Shown here: in pieces, positions 16,918 to 25,926 of the stretch
How positions within the stretch are numbered: position 1 is the first letter of the stretch
Layout of the letters: the number at the start of each line of letters is the position of its first letter
DNA from: Actinomadura macrotermitis
GTDB lineage: Bacteria; Actinomycetota; Actinomycetes; Streptosporangiales; Streptosporangiaceae
Direction: 5' to 3'
Assembly (NCBI RefSeq): GCF_009604375.1
Contig: NZ_WEGH01000001.1
Location: forward strand, 1,922,001 to 1,986,000
Length of the DNA stretch: 64,000 nucleotides
The notes under the pieces: generated by a model
Database searches by the model: none
What the model was told of the DNA's origin: nothing
Seen by the model: the letters and a program-made list of their open reading frames with translations, nothing else
Made by a program: the position numbers and the translations under genes

Positions 16918-18011
16918 CCGACACCGCGGCCCCCCGCGCCGTGCCCACCCCCACGCCGGCCCCGGTCCCGCCCGCGGCGCGGATCGCCAAGGGGGCGGCC
17001 TTCGCGGCCCTGTTCCGCAAGGAACTCACCATCTACCGCCGCGACCCGCTGCTGCTCATCATGCTGTTCGCCGTCCCGACCGTGCTGACGCTGTTCCTCG
17101 CGCCCGCGCTCGGCGGCGCGTTCGCGCTGTCGCACGAGCCGCCCGCGTACGTCCTCGTCGGGACGCCCGGGCCGGGCGACGCCAAGAACCTCGGGCGGCC
17201 CGAGGCCACGGTGACGCTCGCCGAGGCCAAGGACCGCGTGGCCCGGGGCACCACGCCGTTCGCGCTGGTCCGCGAACCCGGCGCGGCCCCCTACGTCATC
17301 GCCGACCCGACCCTGCCGGTGCTGGTGCCCGTGTTCCTGGAGCACCTGTCCGGCGGTGCCGACGCGGCCGTCGTCTCACCGACCGGCAAGCCCTACCGGG
17401 ACGCCGCCAACCCCTACCAGCAGAGCCTGTTCGGGTTCGCGCTGCTCAACGTCTTCTTCGCGGGCGCGCACGCCGCGCAGGCGCTGCACCGCGAACGCAA
17501 CTGGGGGACCTGGAACCGGGTGCTGTCGCTCGGCCTCGGCAAGGGCGCCATCCTGCTCGCCAAGATGCTGCCCATCGCGCTCATCGCCGCCGCCCAGGAG
17601 ATCCTGCTCATCGGCGGCGGCAGCCTGCTGGTCGGCATCCCCATCCAGAACCCGCTGTTCCTGCTGCTCGGCGCGCTGGCCACCGGCGGCGTCGTCGCCG
17701 CGGCGGCCTGCCTGCTCGCGGCCGTCTCGGCGAACGACGCGCAGGTCCCCCAGTTCAACAACCTGCTCACGCTGCTCGGCGGGGCGCTCGCCGGGGCGCT
17801 GGTGCCCGTCGCGCTCATGCCGTCGTGGGCGCAGCTGGTGGCCCCCGTCTTCCCGCAGTACTGGGTGATCGACCTGCTGAAGGGCGCGACCAGCCGGGGC
17901 GCGTCGGTCCCGGCGATGACGGCCGACCTGCTCGTCCTGCTCGGCTACACCGCCCTGTTCGGGCTCATCGGCCGGTACGGCATGCGCTGGGAACGGCTCC
18001 GGCACGCCTGA
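16914..18011 (+). CDS. ABC-2 type transporter permease
   Basis: A 365-aa membrane subunit. One helix near residues 40-65 precedes a large extracytoplasmic loop of about 120 residues, and five further hydrophobic segments fill the C-terminal half, as in YhgE/DrrB-like ABC-2 exporters. The first ~28 residues are Pro/Ala-rich and cytoplasmic. It is coupled by ATGA to the ATPase. The large loop before the main membrane domain is typical of ABC-2 permeases that handle hydrophobic or peptide products. Confidence 0.9.
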   Translation: MTDTAAPRAVPTPTPAPVPPAARIAKGAAFAALFRKELTIYRRDPLLLIMLFAVPTVLTLFLAPALGGAFALSHEPPAYVLVGTPGPGDAKNLGRPEATVTLAEAKDRVARGTTPFALVREPGAAPYVIADPTLPVLVPVFLEHLSGGADAAVVSPTGKPYRDAANPYQQSLFGFALLNVFFAGAHAAQALHRERNWGTWNRVLSLGLGKGAILLAKMLPIALIAAAQEILLIGGGSLLVGIPIQNPLFLLLGALATGGVVAAAACLLAAVSANDAQVPQFNNLLTLLGGALAGALVPVALMPSWAQLVAPVFPQYWVIDLLKGATSRGASVPAMTADLLVLLGYTALFGLIGRYGMRWERLRHA

Positions 18012-18054
18012 CCCTTCGCCGTCCCGACCAGAAACCACAGAAAGGACCGGACCC

Positions 18055-18615
18055 ATGCCGCCGAGGATCGAACCGGCCGACCCGCAGGCCGACGAGAAGG
18101 CCGCCGGCGTGCTCGCCGCGATGACCAAGGCCATCGGGCTCGCCGAGCCGCTGCAGCTGTTCACGGTGGTCGCCCGGCACCCCGAGCTGGCCGCGGCGCT
18201 CACCGAGCCCACCACGCTGCTCATCCAGGGCGCGCGCACCGACCGGGCCGAGCGCGAACTGGTCATCCTGCGGACCTGCGCGCTCGCGGACTGCCGGACC
18301 GAGTGGGGCATCCACGCCACCGCGCTGCTCACCGCCGGCCTGCTCACCGAGGACCGCCTGGACGCCACCTGGTCCGGCGCCGACCCCGGCTGGACCGACC
18401 GGGAACGGCTCGCCCTGGACCTGGCGGAGTCCCTGCACCGCACCGCCGATCTCGACGACGACCTGTGGCGGCGCTGCCGCGCCGTCTGGAGCGACGAGGA
18501 GGCCCTGGAACTCATCGCCGCCGCCGGCCACTACCGCCTGGTGTCGCTGCTCGCGAACGCCACGCGGGTGCCCGCCGAGCCCTGGGCCCGCCGCGTCCCC
18601 GGCTCCGCCGCCTGA
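18055..18615 (+). CDS. Carboxymuconolactone decarboxylase / AhpD-like protein
   Basis: A 186-aa helical protein. LVILRTCALADCRTEWGIHA is the AhpD/CMD core with two Cys and a downstream His; the usual ExxxxCxxC(S)xxH arrangement is altered to C-x4-C-x6-H. A GAAAGGA motif precedes the ATG. Many actinomycete members of this subfamily are uncharacterised and sit beside oxidative genes. Peroxidase, decarboxylase or isomerase roles are possible. It lies 35 bp before a second P450 gene, probably in one transcript. Confidence 0.82.
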   Translation: MPPRIEPADPQADEKAAGVLAAMTKAIGLAEPLQLFTVVARHPELAAALTEPTTLLIQGARTDRAERELVILRTCALADCRTEWGIHATALLTAGLLTEDRLDATWSGADPGWTDRERLALDLAESLHRTADLDDDLWRRCRAVWSDEEALELIAAAGHYRLVSLLANATRVPAEPWARRVPGSAA

Positions 18616-18650
18616 TCCCCCCGGCCCGCCCGAGAACCCTGGAGGACCGA

Positions 18651-19856
18651 ATGCTGTTCGACCCTTTCGCCGAGGGCTTCCTCGACGACCCCTACCGGCA
18701 CTACGCCAAGGTCCGCGAGCAGGAGCGGGTCCACTTCAGCCCGCTGCTGAACCAATGGATGATCACCGGCTACGCCGAGATCCAGACGATGCTGCGCGAC
18801 CCCAGGATCGGCCGCGGCGACACCACCCGCTTCTTCGGCGCCTTCGAGCCGGAGTCGCCGGTGGACCTGTTCTCCCGTGAATGGATCTTCGGCATGGACC
18901 CGCCGGACCACCAGCGGCTGCGCCGCCTGCTCGGCCAGTCCTTCACCCCCCGCGTCATCGACTCGCTGCGGCCGTTCGTGCAGAGCCGGGTCGACGAGCT
19001 GCTGGACGAGGCCGTCGCGGACGGCGGCATGGACGTCATCAGCGACTTCGCCTACGGCCTGCCCGCCGCCGTGATCTGCCGGATGCTCGACATCCCCATG
19101 GACGCCTGGGAGGACTGCAAGCGCTACTCGGCGCAGGCGCTCCCCCTGGTGGACCCGGGCATCACCCCCGAGCAGCTCGCCCTGGCCAACGAGTCGGCCG
19201 TCTGGTTCACCGACTTCTTCGGCGCCCTGGTGCGGGAGCGCCAGAAGAACCCGGGCGACGACCTGCTCAGCGCGTTCTGCCAGGCCGAGTACAAGGGCGA
19301 CCGGCTGTCGGACGAGGAGCTGGTGCAGAACGCGATCTTCCTGTTCGTCGCCGGGCACGAGACGACCACCAACCTCATCGGCAACGGCCTGTACGCGCTG
19401 CTGCGGCACCCCGAGCAGTACGCGGCGCTGACCGCCCGGCCCGACCTGGTGCCGAACGCGGTGGAGGAGATGCTGCGGTACGACTCGCCGGTGCAGTACG
19501 TCGGGCGGGTCGCGCTGGAGGACACCGAGGTCGGCGGGGTCGCGATCGCCAAGGGCACCGGCATCCTCGGCGTGGTCGGCGCGGGCAACCGCGACGCCGA
19601 CCGGTTCCCCGACCCCGACGCGTTCGACATCGACCGGCCCGACTGCCAGCCGCTGTCGTTCGGCCACGGCATCCACTTCTGCATCGGGTCGGCGCTGGCC
19701 CGGATGGAGGCCCACACCGCCTTCGCCGCCCTGCTCGAGCGCACGCGGCTGCGGCTGGTGAAGGCCGAACGCCGCCCGCTGTTCGCGATGCGGGGCCTGG
19801 CCGAGCTCACGGTCGAGGTCACCGGCCCGGACGAGGGCGTCACCGCCTCGAACTGA
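18651..19856 (+). CDS. Cytochrome P450
   Basis: A 401-aa bacterial P450 with GGAGG at 18641-18645 defining the ATG at 18651; the longer open frame upstream is not used. AGHETTTN is the I-helix motif, EEMLRYDSP the K-helix region, and FGHGIHFCIGSALAR the heme loop with Cys 344. It clearly differs in sequence from the P450 at 1649, so the pathway probably has two oxidation steps. No redox partner genes are visible. It ends just before a strong hairpin that closes the biosynthetic region. Confidence 0.93.
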   Translation: MLFDPFAEGFLDDPYRHYAKVREQERVHFSPLLNQWMITGYAEIQTMLRDPRIGRGDTTRFFGAFEPESPVDLFSREWIFGMDPPDHQRLRRLLGQSFTPRVIDSLRPFVQSRVDELLDEAVADGGMDVISDFAYGLPAAVICRMLDIPMDAWEDCKRYSAQALPLVDPGITPEQLALANESAVWFTDFFGALVRERQKNPGDDLLSAFCQAEYKGDRLSDEELVQNAIFLFVAGHETTTNLIGNGLYALLRHPEQYAALTARPDLVPNAVEEMLRYDSPVQYVGRVALEDTEVGGVAIAKGTGILGVVGAGNRDADRFPDPDAFDIDRPDCQPLSFGHGIHFCIGSALARMEAHTAFAALLERTRLRLVKAERRPLFAMRGLAELTVEVTGPDEGVTASN

Positions 19857-19867
19857 GACCGCCCAGG

Positions 19868-19894
19868 GCCCGGCCGGCTCCCCGCCGGCCGGGC
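19868..19894. terminator. Hairpin between convergent genes
   Basis: An 11-bp perfect inverted repeat (GCCCGGCCGGC / GCCGGCCGGGC) with a 5-base TCCCC loop lies 12 bp after the P450 stop and ahead of a gene on the opposite strand. No T-tract follows, as is common for actinomycete terminators. It could serve both directions. Confidence 0.65.
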
Positions 19895-19949
19895 ACGTCC
19901 CCCGCCGGCGCGCAATGCCGAGGCCGATGACGCGGGGACCGTCGGCCGG

Positions 19950-20852
19950 TTATTCGCTGAAGTCCATGCCGTCGAACTCGGCGAAGTCCATGTTGGCGAG
20001 CTCCAGATTGACCGCCACCGAGCCGGCCTCGGCGAGAGGGATGCGGATGGCATGGCCCGGGGTGTCGTACAGGTCCACCAGCAGCAACGGGTGGCCGGGC
20101 TCGGCCAGGGCCGTGGCGTCCGCGAGCGCGACCATGGTGGTGTTCCTGCCCGGCGGCACCAGGGCGGGGGCCTGCCCCGGCTGGAGGTCCTCGAACGCGC
20201 GGTCGTCCACCACGAGGACACAGAACTCCACCTCCTCGTAGTACTGCCCCTCATCGGATTCTTCGTCGTCCGCCGGCTCCCCAAGGGCGGACATAAGGGC
20301 GCGCCATCCCTGCTCGTCGGCGAAGCCGGTGCGGACCAGCAGCGTCACCTCGGGGGCGGCGGGCAGCTGCGGAAACGAGGTCCGGACCACTTCCGTCGGT
20401 GCGGGGACCGACGGAGCGCCGCCGTCGCCGCGGTAGTGGCCGAAGCGGTCCATGCCGCGCACGAGCTCGCCGAAGGCCAGGGAGCCTTCCGCCAGCTCGG
20501 TGAGAATGCGGCCGAGCTCGTCCGACGGGACCCGGACCCCGCGGCCCGGTATCCCCTTCAGATCCACGAGCAGCACGTCGTCGCCGCCGAATACCGCGGA
20601 ACTGTCCGCAACGGCGATGACCGGCGCATCCCCACCCTCGACAAGGGCGGGGAGGTTGCCGCCCTGGAGGTAGTCCCACCGGGGATCCGCCACGGCCCGA
20701 AGGCGCATGCCGCCGCTCAACACCACCACGTCGCCGTCCCGCCCACCGAGGTCGTCGAAGACCTCGCCCCACTCGGCTTGGCCCTTGCAGTAACAGGTGC
20801 AGACGAGCAGCACTTCGCCGGGCGCGGGCGCGGGAAGCCTCGGATAGGACAT
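19950..20852 (-). CDS. Protein with two DUF6924-like domains
   Basis: A 300-aa protein starting at the ATG 20850-20852 behind GGAGGGG. The C-terminal half (about 150-300) reads VTLLVRTGFADEQGWRALMS, then LLVDLYDTPG and NMDFAEF, which is the DUF6924 pattern. The N-terminal half (EVLLVCTCYCKGQAEWGEVF, then DVLLVDLKGIPG) repeats the plan in a diverged form. It is probably cytosolic and has no recognised catalytic residues. DUF6924 genes occur in actinomycete accessory regions and their function is unknown. A decayed copy of its 5' end lies immediately upstream. Confidence 0.75.
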   Translation of the reverse strand: MSYPRLPAPAPGEVLLVCTCYCKGQAEWGEVFDDLGGRDGDVVVLSGGMRLRAVADPRWDYLQGGNLPALVEGGDAPVIAVADSSAVFGGDDVLLVDLKGIPGRGVRVPSDELGRILTELAEGSLAFGELVRGMDRFGHYRGDGGAPSVPAPTEVVRTSFPQLPAAPEVTLLVRTGFADEQGWRALMSALGEPADDEESDEGQYYEEVEFCVLVVDDRAFEDLQPGQAPALVPPGRNTTMVALADATALAEPGHPLLLVDLYDTPGHAIRIPLAEAGSVAVNLELANMDFAEFDGMDFSE

Positions 20853-20965
20853 GGGCCCCTCCATCTCATCGGGCCCCGAACGGCCCACCCGCCGATTCTG
20901 CGGCCCCCCACCGACAGAACACCGGCACCCGTTCGGACCCCTGTCGCAGGAGGAGCGCACCGCGC

Positions 20966-21087
20966 CGCCGTCGCGTCCACCGAGGTCGTCGAAGACCTCG
21001 CCCCACTCGGCCTGGCCCTCGTGGTAACAGGTACAGACGAGCAGCACCTCGCCGGACGCGGACGCAGGAAGCCTGCGGATACCCCAT
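20966..21087 (-). pseudogene. Frameshifted duplicate of the DUF6924 gene 5' end
   Basis: About 120 bp upstream of the intact gene closely match its first ~40 codons in the same orientation (shared GGCCGAGTGGGGCGAGGTCT, for example). One extra base near position 21074 (GCCTGCGGATA versus GCCTCGGATA) throws the copy out of frame after four codons, and homology stops near 20966. It is therefore a dead tandem duplicate, not a second gene. Confidence 0.75.
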
Positions 21088-21112
21088 GGGCCCCCTGCCC
21101 TACCGTGGCGAA

Positions 21113-21724
21113 ATGACAGGCTTCGGAGCACTTCTGGCGCGGCTGCCGGCCTACCAGCAGACCGACCTCGGCGCCCTGACCACAGCAACCGGAATCACCG
21201 AGTCCGATGTCCGCGCCGTGCTGAACGGCATGACGCCGTCTCCGTCACTGCTGCGGGACGCCATGCCCCTGACAGCGGAACAGCGACACCGATTACGCCA
21301 GTTCGCCCGGGCACTGCCGCAAGAAGAGCGCACCACGCCAACGCCACCGCCGCGTCCCTGGCAGCACTACCCACCGGGCCCCGGCGCCGTGATCGTCGGT
21401 CTGCTCCACAACCGCAATCTGGACTGGCTGAGTGCGGCCAGGACCTTGGGCACCCTGACCGACCGGTACCTGTCCGCGGCCACGATCGGAATGGTGGGCA
21501 GAGGCCGCGTGGAACCGACCCCGGATCTGCTGGCGGACTTCGCCACGATGCTGGACATCCCGGCCGGCATCCTGACCGCCCTGACCGGCATCGGCCTCCC
21601 CGAGCCCACCCCAGCGGAGGCCGGAATGGCCGAACTGATCTGGGAAGCCCGGCGCCTGCCCCTCGCCCAACTGGACCAGGTCCGCGCCCAGGCGGCCCGC
21701 CTGCGGCAGTCACATCTGCCGTGA
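21113..21724 (+). CDS. Helix-turn-helix protein, XRE-like, unknown role
   Basis: A 203-aa protein. Residues ~5-45 read TDLGALTTATGITESDVRAV, an HTH-like arrangement, and a second helical set (LGTLTDRYLSAATIGMVGRG) follows near 115-150, so two degenerate HTH units are likely. A Pro-rich linker separates them. No catalytic motif is visible. It starts close to the dead DUF6924 copy, which is divergent from it, so part of its promoter lies in the duplicated segment. It may regulate that neighbour; this is inference. Confidence 0.65.
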   Translation: MTGFGALLARLPAYQQTDLGALTTATGITESDVRAVLNGMTPSPSLLRDAMPLTAEQRHRLRQFARALPQEERTTPTPPPRPWQHYPPGPGAVIVGLLHNRNLDWLSAARTLGTLTDRYLSAATIGMVGRGRVEPTPDLLADFATMLDIPAGILTALTGIGLPEPTPAEAGMAELIWEARRLPLAQLDQVRAQAARLRQSHLP

Positions 21725-22072
21725 TTCCCGTGCCGGTAGAGCCCGCCGCCGACACAAGGTCCTCAGCGCTGGGTTCACGCTCAGGGTGAAGCCGCGATAA
21801 CGCCGGTCATGTCTGGCCGATCCTGGCCATGATGGAGACCTCCGCAGAATCCTCCAGGACTCCCCCTTTGGCGTCACCGCGGCCCTTACATCTCTTCTGA
21901 ACAGCAGGTCATGAGGCAGTTGCTATTGACGGCCGAATTCATGGATCGCTCCAGAACAGAGCCTCGACCAGGCCGCAGCCTGGCGCGATGGACATTTTCG
22001 ATCTGGACGATCACGCTTGGCGCAATGTAACTTCTGCCCCGCGGGGAAAATGATCGCTTCGGGGAGGCTGTC
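21725..22072. other. 348-bp intergenic region
   Basis: No open frame here looks coding. It carries the 5' control region of the secreted-protein gene, ending in GGGGAGG at 5-bp spacing from the ATG at 22073. A TTGACG at 21926-21931 could be a -35 box, but no convincing -10 follows at 16-18 bp. Confidence 0.5.
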
Positions 22073-22696
22073 ATGAAAACAACGGGGTTCAGAACGCGCT
22101 CCATGCTTCGATCCAGCGCGACCGCCGTGACACTGGGGATCGTCGCGATCACCGCGATCCCAGCGAACGCCCAGACAGCCCCAACGCCCTCCCGGACCCC
22201 GGCAGCCGGACCCGACCGCCATTGCGTAGTGCATCCGGACAACGCACAGACCTGCTATTCGAGCTTCCGGCGGGCCATGGCGGATGCCACCGGCGGTCAG
22301 ATCACCAACGCACCCGACAGCGGGCGGGCCGCCGCCACGGACGCGGCCCTGGATGCCAGGATCAACGATCTCGCGAAGCACGCCTCCAAAGCCGGGACGG
22401 CCGCGCGAAGGCCGGTCGTCGTCGGCATTGAATGGTCCAACCGGGACGCCAGGGGAAGTAGCTGGATCATCGAGTTCTTCGACAGGTGCCGACGCGGCTA
22501 TTACTTCGTCCGCAACCTCGGGGGAAACTGGTGGAATGACCGCATCAGCTCTTACAAGTCCTATGCCGGCTGCCGCGTGAACCATTACGAGAACCAGAAC
22601 GCCAGGGGATCCTCAACAGGCTGGCACTATGGCTACGTCTCCTACATCGGGAACGCGATGAACGACCAGACCAGCTCGGTCATGTGGAGCAGCTGA
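22073..22696 (+). CDS. Secreted protein, beta/gamma-crystallin / peptidase-inhibitor I36-like
   Basis: A 207-aa protein with a classical signal peptide (Lys/Arg start, hydrophobic stretch, IPANAQ cleavage site near residue 33). The C-terminal 65 residues contain NWWNDRISSYKSYAGC and VNHYENQNARG, patterns seen in actinomycete crystallin-like and I36 inhibitor proteins. Four Cys in the mature part could form two disulfides. It is probably exported as a small stable beta-rich protein; protease inhibition is plausible but not shown. Strong GGGGAGG Shine-Dalgarno. Preceding and following genes are unrelated. Confidence 0.75.
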   Translation: MKTTGFRTRSMLRSSATAVTLGIVAITAIPANAQTAPTPSRTPAAGPDRHCVVHPDNAQTCYSSFRRAMADATGGQITNAPDSGRAAATDAALDARINDLAKHASKAGTAARRPVVVGIEWSNRDARGSSWIIEFFDRCRRGYYFVRNLGGNWWNDRISSYKSYAGCRVNHYENQNARGSSTGWHYGYVSYIGNAMNDQTSSVMWSS

Positions 22697-22872
22697 GCTC
22701 GCAGTACACCTGGCGAGCGGCGCGCTTCTCTCACTACGCCGAAACCCCCAGTGAGGTCTTCTCAGCGAAGTTGATCCGCTGGGGCGGGGTGATGCCACGT
22801 CATGGCGCCGGCACTGTGACCGCGCCGGGATCGGGCCTGCATGCCCGACCCGGTGCAGGCGCTGGAACAACG

Positions 22873-22899
22873 ATGTTCGTAGGGCTGGACGTGCACCGG
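22873..22899 (+). mobile_element. Possible start of an IS110-type transposase (remnant)
   Basis: An ATG at 22873 opens MFVGLDVHR, which is the usual N-terminus of IS110-family transposases and includes the first catalytic Asp. Homology stops after about nine codons. The 262-bp gap 22697-22958 holds nothing else recognisable. With so short a match this is only suggestive of an IS scar. Confidence 0.25.
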
Positions 22900-22958
22900 C
22901 CCGTCCGGAACAGCGGTGGAGAGCACTCCAGCACATCCCCCTCAGAGCGTCGGCAAGT

Positions 22959-23483
22959 TCAGCGGGCCGACAAAGCGGGGAGATTGAACTGGCGGCATTC
23001 GGTGCCGGGGAGGACGGCGATCTGTCCGTTCTTCAAAACGCAGGCCACAAGCGTCTTGGGCACGGGATGGCCCACATTGGGATCGGTGTCCTTGTCCACT
23101 CCGGATCGGCCCAGGCGCAGAAACCCTTGCCGGAAGAGCGAGGCGCACGAGGGGACCGGATCGTAGATCTGGGCCGGTCCGGGGTCCTCGGGAAGGCTTG
23201 CGCGGCTGAGTTCCGTGTAAGCGCGGCCGTCAGGATCACCAATGCTGTAGCAGCGGATCATGTCATGCTGCTTGGCCGGCCGCGGTTCACGCGTGGTGAG
23301 AACCAGTGCTCCGGTGGTGACCGCGACGGCCGTGACCGCACCAGCGCAGGCGAAGACGACCTGCCGTCGCCGGCGCGGCCGCGCGACCGCCAGCAGCAGC
23401 CGCTTGCGCTCGGCCAGCCGGGGAACCGGCATCGACCTGGCCGGAGTCGGCTCGGCCTGCATCGCGGACATCTCATCGTTCAT
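22959..23483 (-). CDS. Single-pass membrane protein, putative sigma-factor partner
   Basis: A 174-aa protein with a basic cytoplasmic stretch (RKRLLLAVARPRRRRQ), one transmembrane helix near residues 42-65 and an extracytoplasmic domain with four Cys. Its start lies 6 bp after the stop of an ECF sigma gene, so the two are co-transcribed. The position and topology suit an anti-sigma or sensor partner, but there is no zinc-binding anti-sigma HxxxCxxC motif, so the assignment rests on context. Confidence 0.65.
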   Translation of the reverse strand: MNDEMSAMQAEPTPARSMPVPRLAERKRLLLAVARPRRRRQVVFACAGAVTAVAVTTGALVLTTREPRPAKQHDMIRCYSIGDPDGRAYTELSRASLPEDPGPAQIYDPVPSCASLFRQGFLRLGRSGVDKDTDPNVGHPVPKTLVACVLKNGQIAVLPGTECRQFNLPALSAR

Positions 23484-23489
23484 CGCTGC

Positions 23490-24077
23490 TCATTCCTCCA
23501 GGACGGCGGGTTCGGGGGTCTCCATGAGCCGGCGCAGCCTGCCGCGTGCGCGGGCCAGCCTGGACTTCACCGTTCCCACCGGAACATCCAGCGCGGCAGC
23601 GGCTTCGACATAGCTGAGCCCGGCCCACACGCACAGTGAGATGACCTCCTGGTCGTCGACGGCCAACTTTTGGAAGGTCTCGTTCAGCCGCTGGACGGTA
23701 CGGACGTCGTCCATCCGCTCGGCGGCTTCATCGGCGAAGTCCGGGGCCGCTTCCTCCGGGCGCAGTTTGGCGATCAGACGGCGATGCCGGCGAACCGATC
23801 GGGTGGTGTTGCGCAGCATGTTGTTGGCCACGGCCAATAACCAGGGCAACGCCGACCCCTCGACCAGCTGGATCCGCCGGCGGTTCCGCCATGCCTGCAG
23901 GAAAACGACCGAGGTGAGGTCCTCGGCGAGGCTCCAGTCCCCGGTACGGCGGAAACAGTGGTTGTACACCGCGTCGGCATGCTGCTCGAACAGCGTCCCG
24001 AAGGCATCGGTGCCGTCCTCCAGCATCGCGGTGACGAGACTGACGTCGCTCGGCTCACGGATATCGATGGCGCCCAC
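23490..24077 (-). CDS. ECF RNA polymerase sigma factor
   Basis: A 195-aa sigma-70 family protein. Region 2 includes DAVYNHCFRRTGDWSLAEDLTS and FLQAWRNRR; region 4 includes LSYVEAAAALDVPVGTVKSR, the HTH for the -35 element. There is no C-terminal extension. The only upstream in-frame start is the GTG at 24077, directly abutting GGAGGT with no spacing, so either the message is read inefficiently or the start is atypical. It is expected to direct an envelope or stress response with the downstream membrane partner. Confidence 0.9.
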   Translation of the reverse strand: MGAIDIREPSDVSLVTAMLEDGTDAFGTLFEQHADAVYNHCFRRTGDWSLAEDLTSVVFLQAWRNRRRIQLVEGSALPWLLAVANNMLRNTTRSVRRHRRLIAKLRPEEAAPDFADEAAERMDDVRTVQRLNETFQKLAVDDQEVISLCVWAGLSYVEAAAALDVPVGTVKSRLARARGRLRRLMETPEPAVLEE

Positions 24078-24323
24078 ACCTCCCTATGTCCGGCACGGCA
24101 GCCAGGTTCCCCGAATCCGCGCGGCATTTCACCGGACATGCCTTTCGGGCCTCAGCACGGTTCTCGGTACGTCACCTGCAGAGCCCCGGCCGCCGGAAGT
24201 ATCGACCCGATTGTCCGATTCCAACGCTGGGATCTTCGGATGGAGACGCGTACAGGCACGACCTTCTTGATCACGAAGGCGTCAAAGCCCTCTGAATCAC
24301 TGGAGAAGAACGCGCCCGGGTCG

Positions 24324-24380
24324 TGCGGGTTCATGGCAATGCTCCAGCCCGACGCACACTTCGGGCGGATCCTGGCGGCG
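24324..24380 (+). pseudogene. Fragment of a YnfA-family gene
   Basis: These 57 bp match the intact YnfA gene at 25731-25788, differing at about 8 of 56 positions, and translate to [18 protein letters not shown], a diagnostic YnfA segment. No more of the gene survives on either side. The rest of the 24078-24564 gap shows no gene; its left end carries the promoter of the sigma factor. Confidence 0.7.
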
Positions 24381-24564
24381 TGCCCGGGACCTGCCCGCGG
24401 CAGCCGGGGTCTTCTGTCCCAACGGGCGGACGGATCGCCCACCCGTCGGGCGGCGGCGCGCACCGCGGCCGTCAGCGGCCGGTGCGTGCCTGGTCAGCGG
24501 CCACGGACAGAGTGCCGTTCATCGAGACGGACACCTGATGACCGGCACTGACGGAGGCACGATC

Positions 24565-25365
24565 ATGAACGGCACCAGCACCACCGAGATCCGCGGCGAG
24601 TTCTTCATCGACGGCCGCCGGCTTTCCTACCTGGACTTCGGCGGTCCCGGCCGACCGCTGCTGGCCCTGCACGGCCACCTCTACGAGGGGCGGACCTGGG
24701 AGCGGCTCGCCGAGGCGCTGGCGCCGCGGTGGCGGGTCATCGCGCCCGACCAGCGCGGGCACGGCGACTCCGACCGGGCCGCCTCCTACACCCGCGACGA
24801 CTACGTGGACGACGCGATCGCCCTGCTGGACCACCTCGGGATCGAGCAGGCCGTGACGCTCGGCCACTCCGGCGGCGGCATCACCGCCTTCCAGATCGCC
24901 GCCCGGCACCCGCGGCGCGTGACGGCCGTCGTCAACGTCGAAGGCCCGGTCTGCGACCTCGACGACGGCCCCAGCGCGCTGTCGTTCGTGCTGTCGATGC
25001 CCTACACCGCTCCCACCCGCCAGGCGCTGCTGGACGCCATCGGCCCGCTGGCGCCGATGCTCGGCGACAAGCTGCGCCCCACCCCGGACGGCGGCCGGCG
25101 CCTGCCGTTCCACCCGCAGGACACCATCGTCTCCGAGCAGGGAACGCACGGCGACCACTGGGCCGACTGGACCGCCACCACCTGCCCCGCCCTGTTCGTG
25201 CTGGCCCGCGGCAGCCAGGTCATCACGCCCGAGGAGGGCCGCCTGATCGTCGCCCGCCGGCCGGGCACCCGCCTCGCCGAACTCGACGGTGACCACTTCG
25301 TCCACACCAACGACCCCCAGGGCTTCGCCACCGCCGTCGGGGACTTTCTCGCCACCCTCGGCTGA
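24565..25365 (+). CDS. Alpha/beta hydrolase
   Basis: A 266-aa hydrolase. The start is the ATG at 24565, with GGAGG at 24553-24557; an ATG 27 bp upstream lacks such a site. LALHGHLYEG is the oxyanion region, GHSGGG holds the nucleophile Ser 102 and GDHFVH the catalytic His 244; the acid is probably in the LARGSQ region near 215. It resembles soluble haloperoxidase/epoxide-hydrolase-like esterases. No specific substrate can be named. It stands alone between a YnfA fragment and the YnfA gene. Confidence 0.88.
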   Translation: MNGTSTTEIRGEFFIDGRRLSYLDFGGPGRPLLALHGHLYEGRTWERLAEALAPRWRVIAPDQRGHGDSDRAASYTRDDYVDDAIALLDHLGIEQAVTLGHSGGGITAFQIAARHPRRVTAVVNVEGPVCDLDDGPSALSFVLSMPYTAPTRQALLDAIGPLAPMLGDKLRPTPDGGRRLPFHPQDTIVSEQGTHGDHWADWTATTCPALFVLARGSQVITPEEGRLIVARRPGTRLAELDGDHFVHTNDPQGFATAVGDFLATLG

Positions 25366-25579
25366 ACCGCCCCGGTGGGTGGCGCGGCCGCTGTCCACCG
25401 GACTGTCGGGCATGTCATGAACGCCCGACCGGCGTCTCCGGCCGAACTGGTCCCCCTGGCGGTTGTGCCGCCACGCCGTTGCGCCGCGCCTGGGATAACC
25501 GTCGCACCGGTTCAGCCGACGAGGGGCCAAGGTGGCAGAGGCGATGCCCGGCCGGTGCGGGCGGGCCTGCTCCGGTCGC

Positions 25580-25585
25580 TAATCT
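25580..25585 (+). promoter_or_regulatory. Probable -10 box of a leaderless YnfA transcript
   Basis: TAATCT ends 8 bases before the ATG at 25594 and no Shine-Dalgarno lies between. A -10 of TANNNT form at this distance is the usual sign of a leaderless mRNA in actinomycetes. Confidence 0.4.
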
Positions 25586-25593
25586 CGCTGGTC

Positions 25594-25926
25594 ATGACCG
25601 TCGTGCGCTCGTTGCTGTTGTTCGTGCTGGCCGCTGTCGCTGAGATCGGCGGGGCTTGGCTGGTGTGGCAGGGGGTGCGGGAGCAGCGGGGGCTGGTGTG
25701 GATCGGGGCGGGGATCGTCGCGCTCGGGCTGTACGGGTTCGTGGCGACGCTGCAGCCGGACGCGCACTTCGGGCGGATCCTGGCAGCGTACGGCGGGGTG
25801 TTCGTCGCGGGGTCGCTGGCATGGGGCATGGTCTTCGACGGGTACCGGCCGGACCGCTTTGACATGATCGGCGCGCTCATCTGCCTGGCGGGGGTCGCCG
25901 TCATCATGTACGCGCCACGCGGCTGA
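25594..25926 (+). CDS. ynfA: YnfA/UPF0060 family small membrane protein
   Basis: A 110-aa protein with four hydrophobic helices and the family core [32 protein letters not shown] and [15 protein letters not shown]. YnfA proteins resemble small multidrug-resistance transporters and are thought to export cationic compounds across the inner membrane. The family is usually a single-gene unit, as here. A longer open frame upstream (from 25375) has no YnfA character and is not used. The 228 bp between the hydrolase and this gene hold only the promoter. Confidence 0.88.
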   Translation: MTVVRSLLLFVLAAVAEIGGAWLVWQGVREQRGLVWIGAGIVALGLYGFVATLQPDAHFGRILAAYGGVFVAGSLAWGMVFDGYRPDRFDMIGALICLAGVAVIMYAPRG

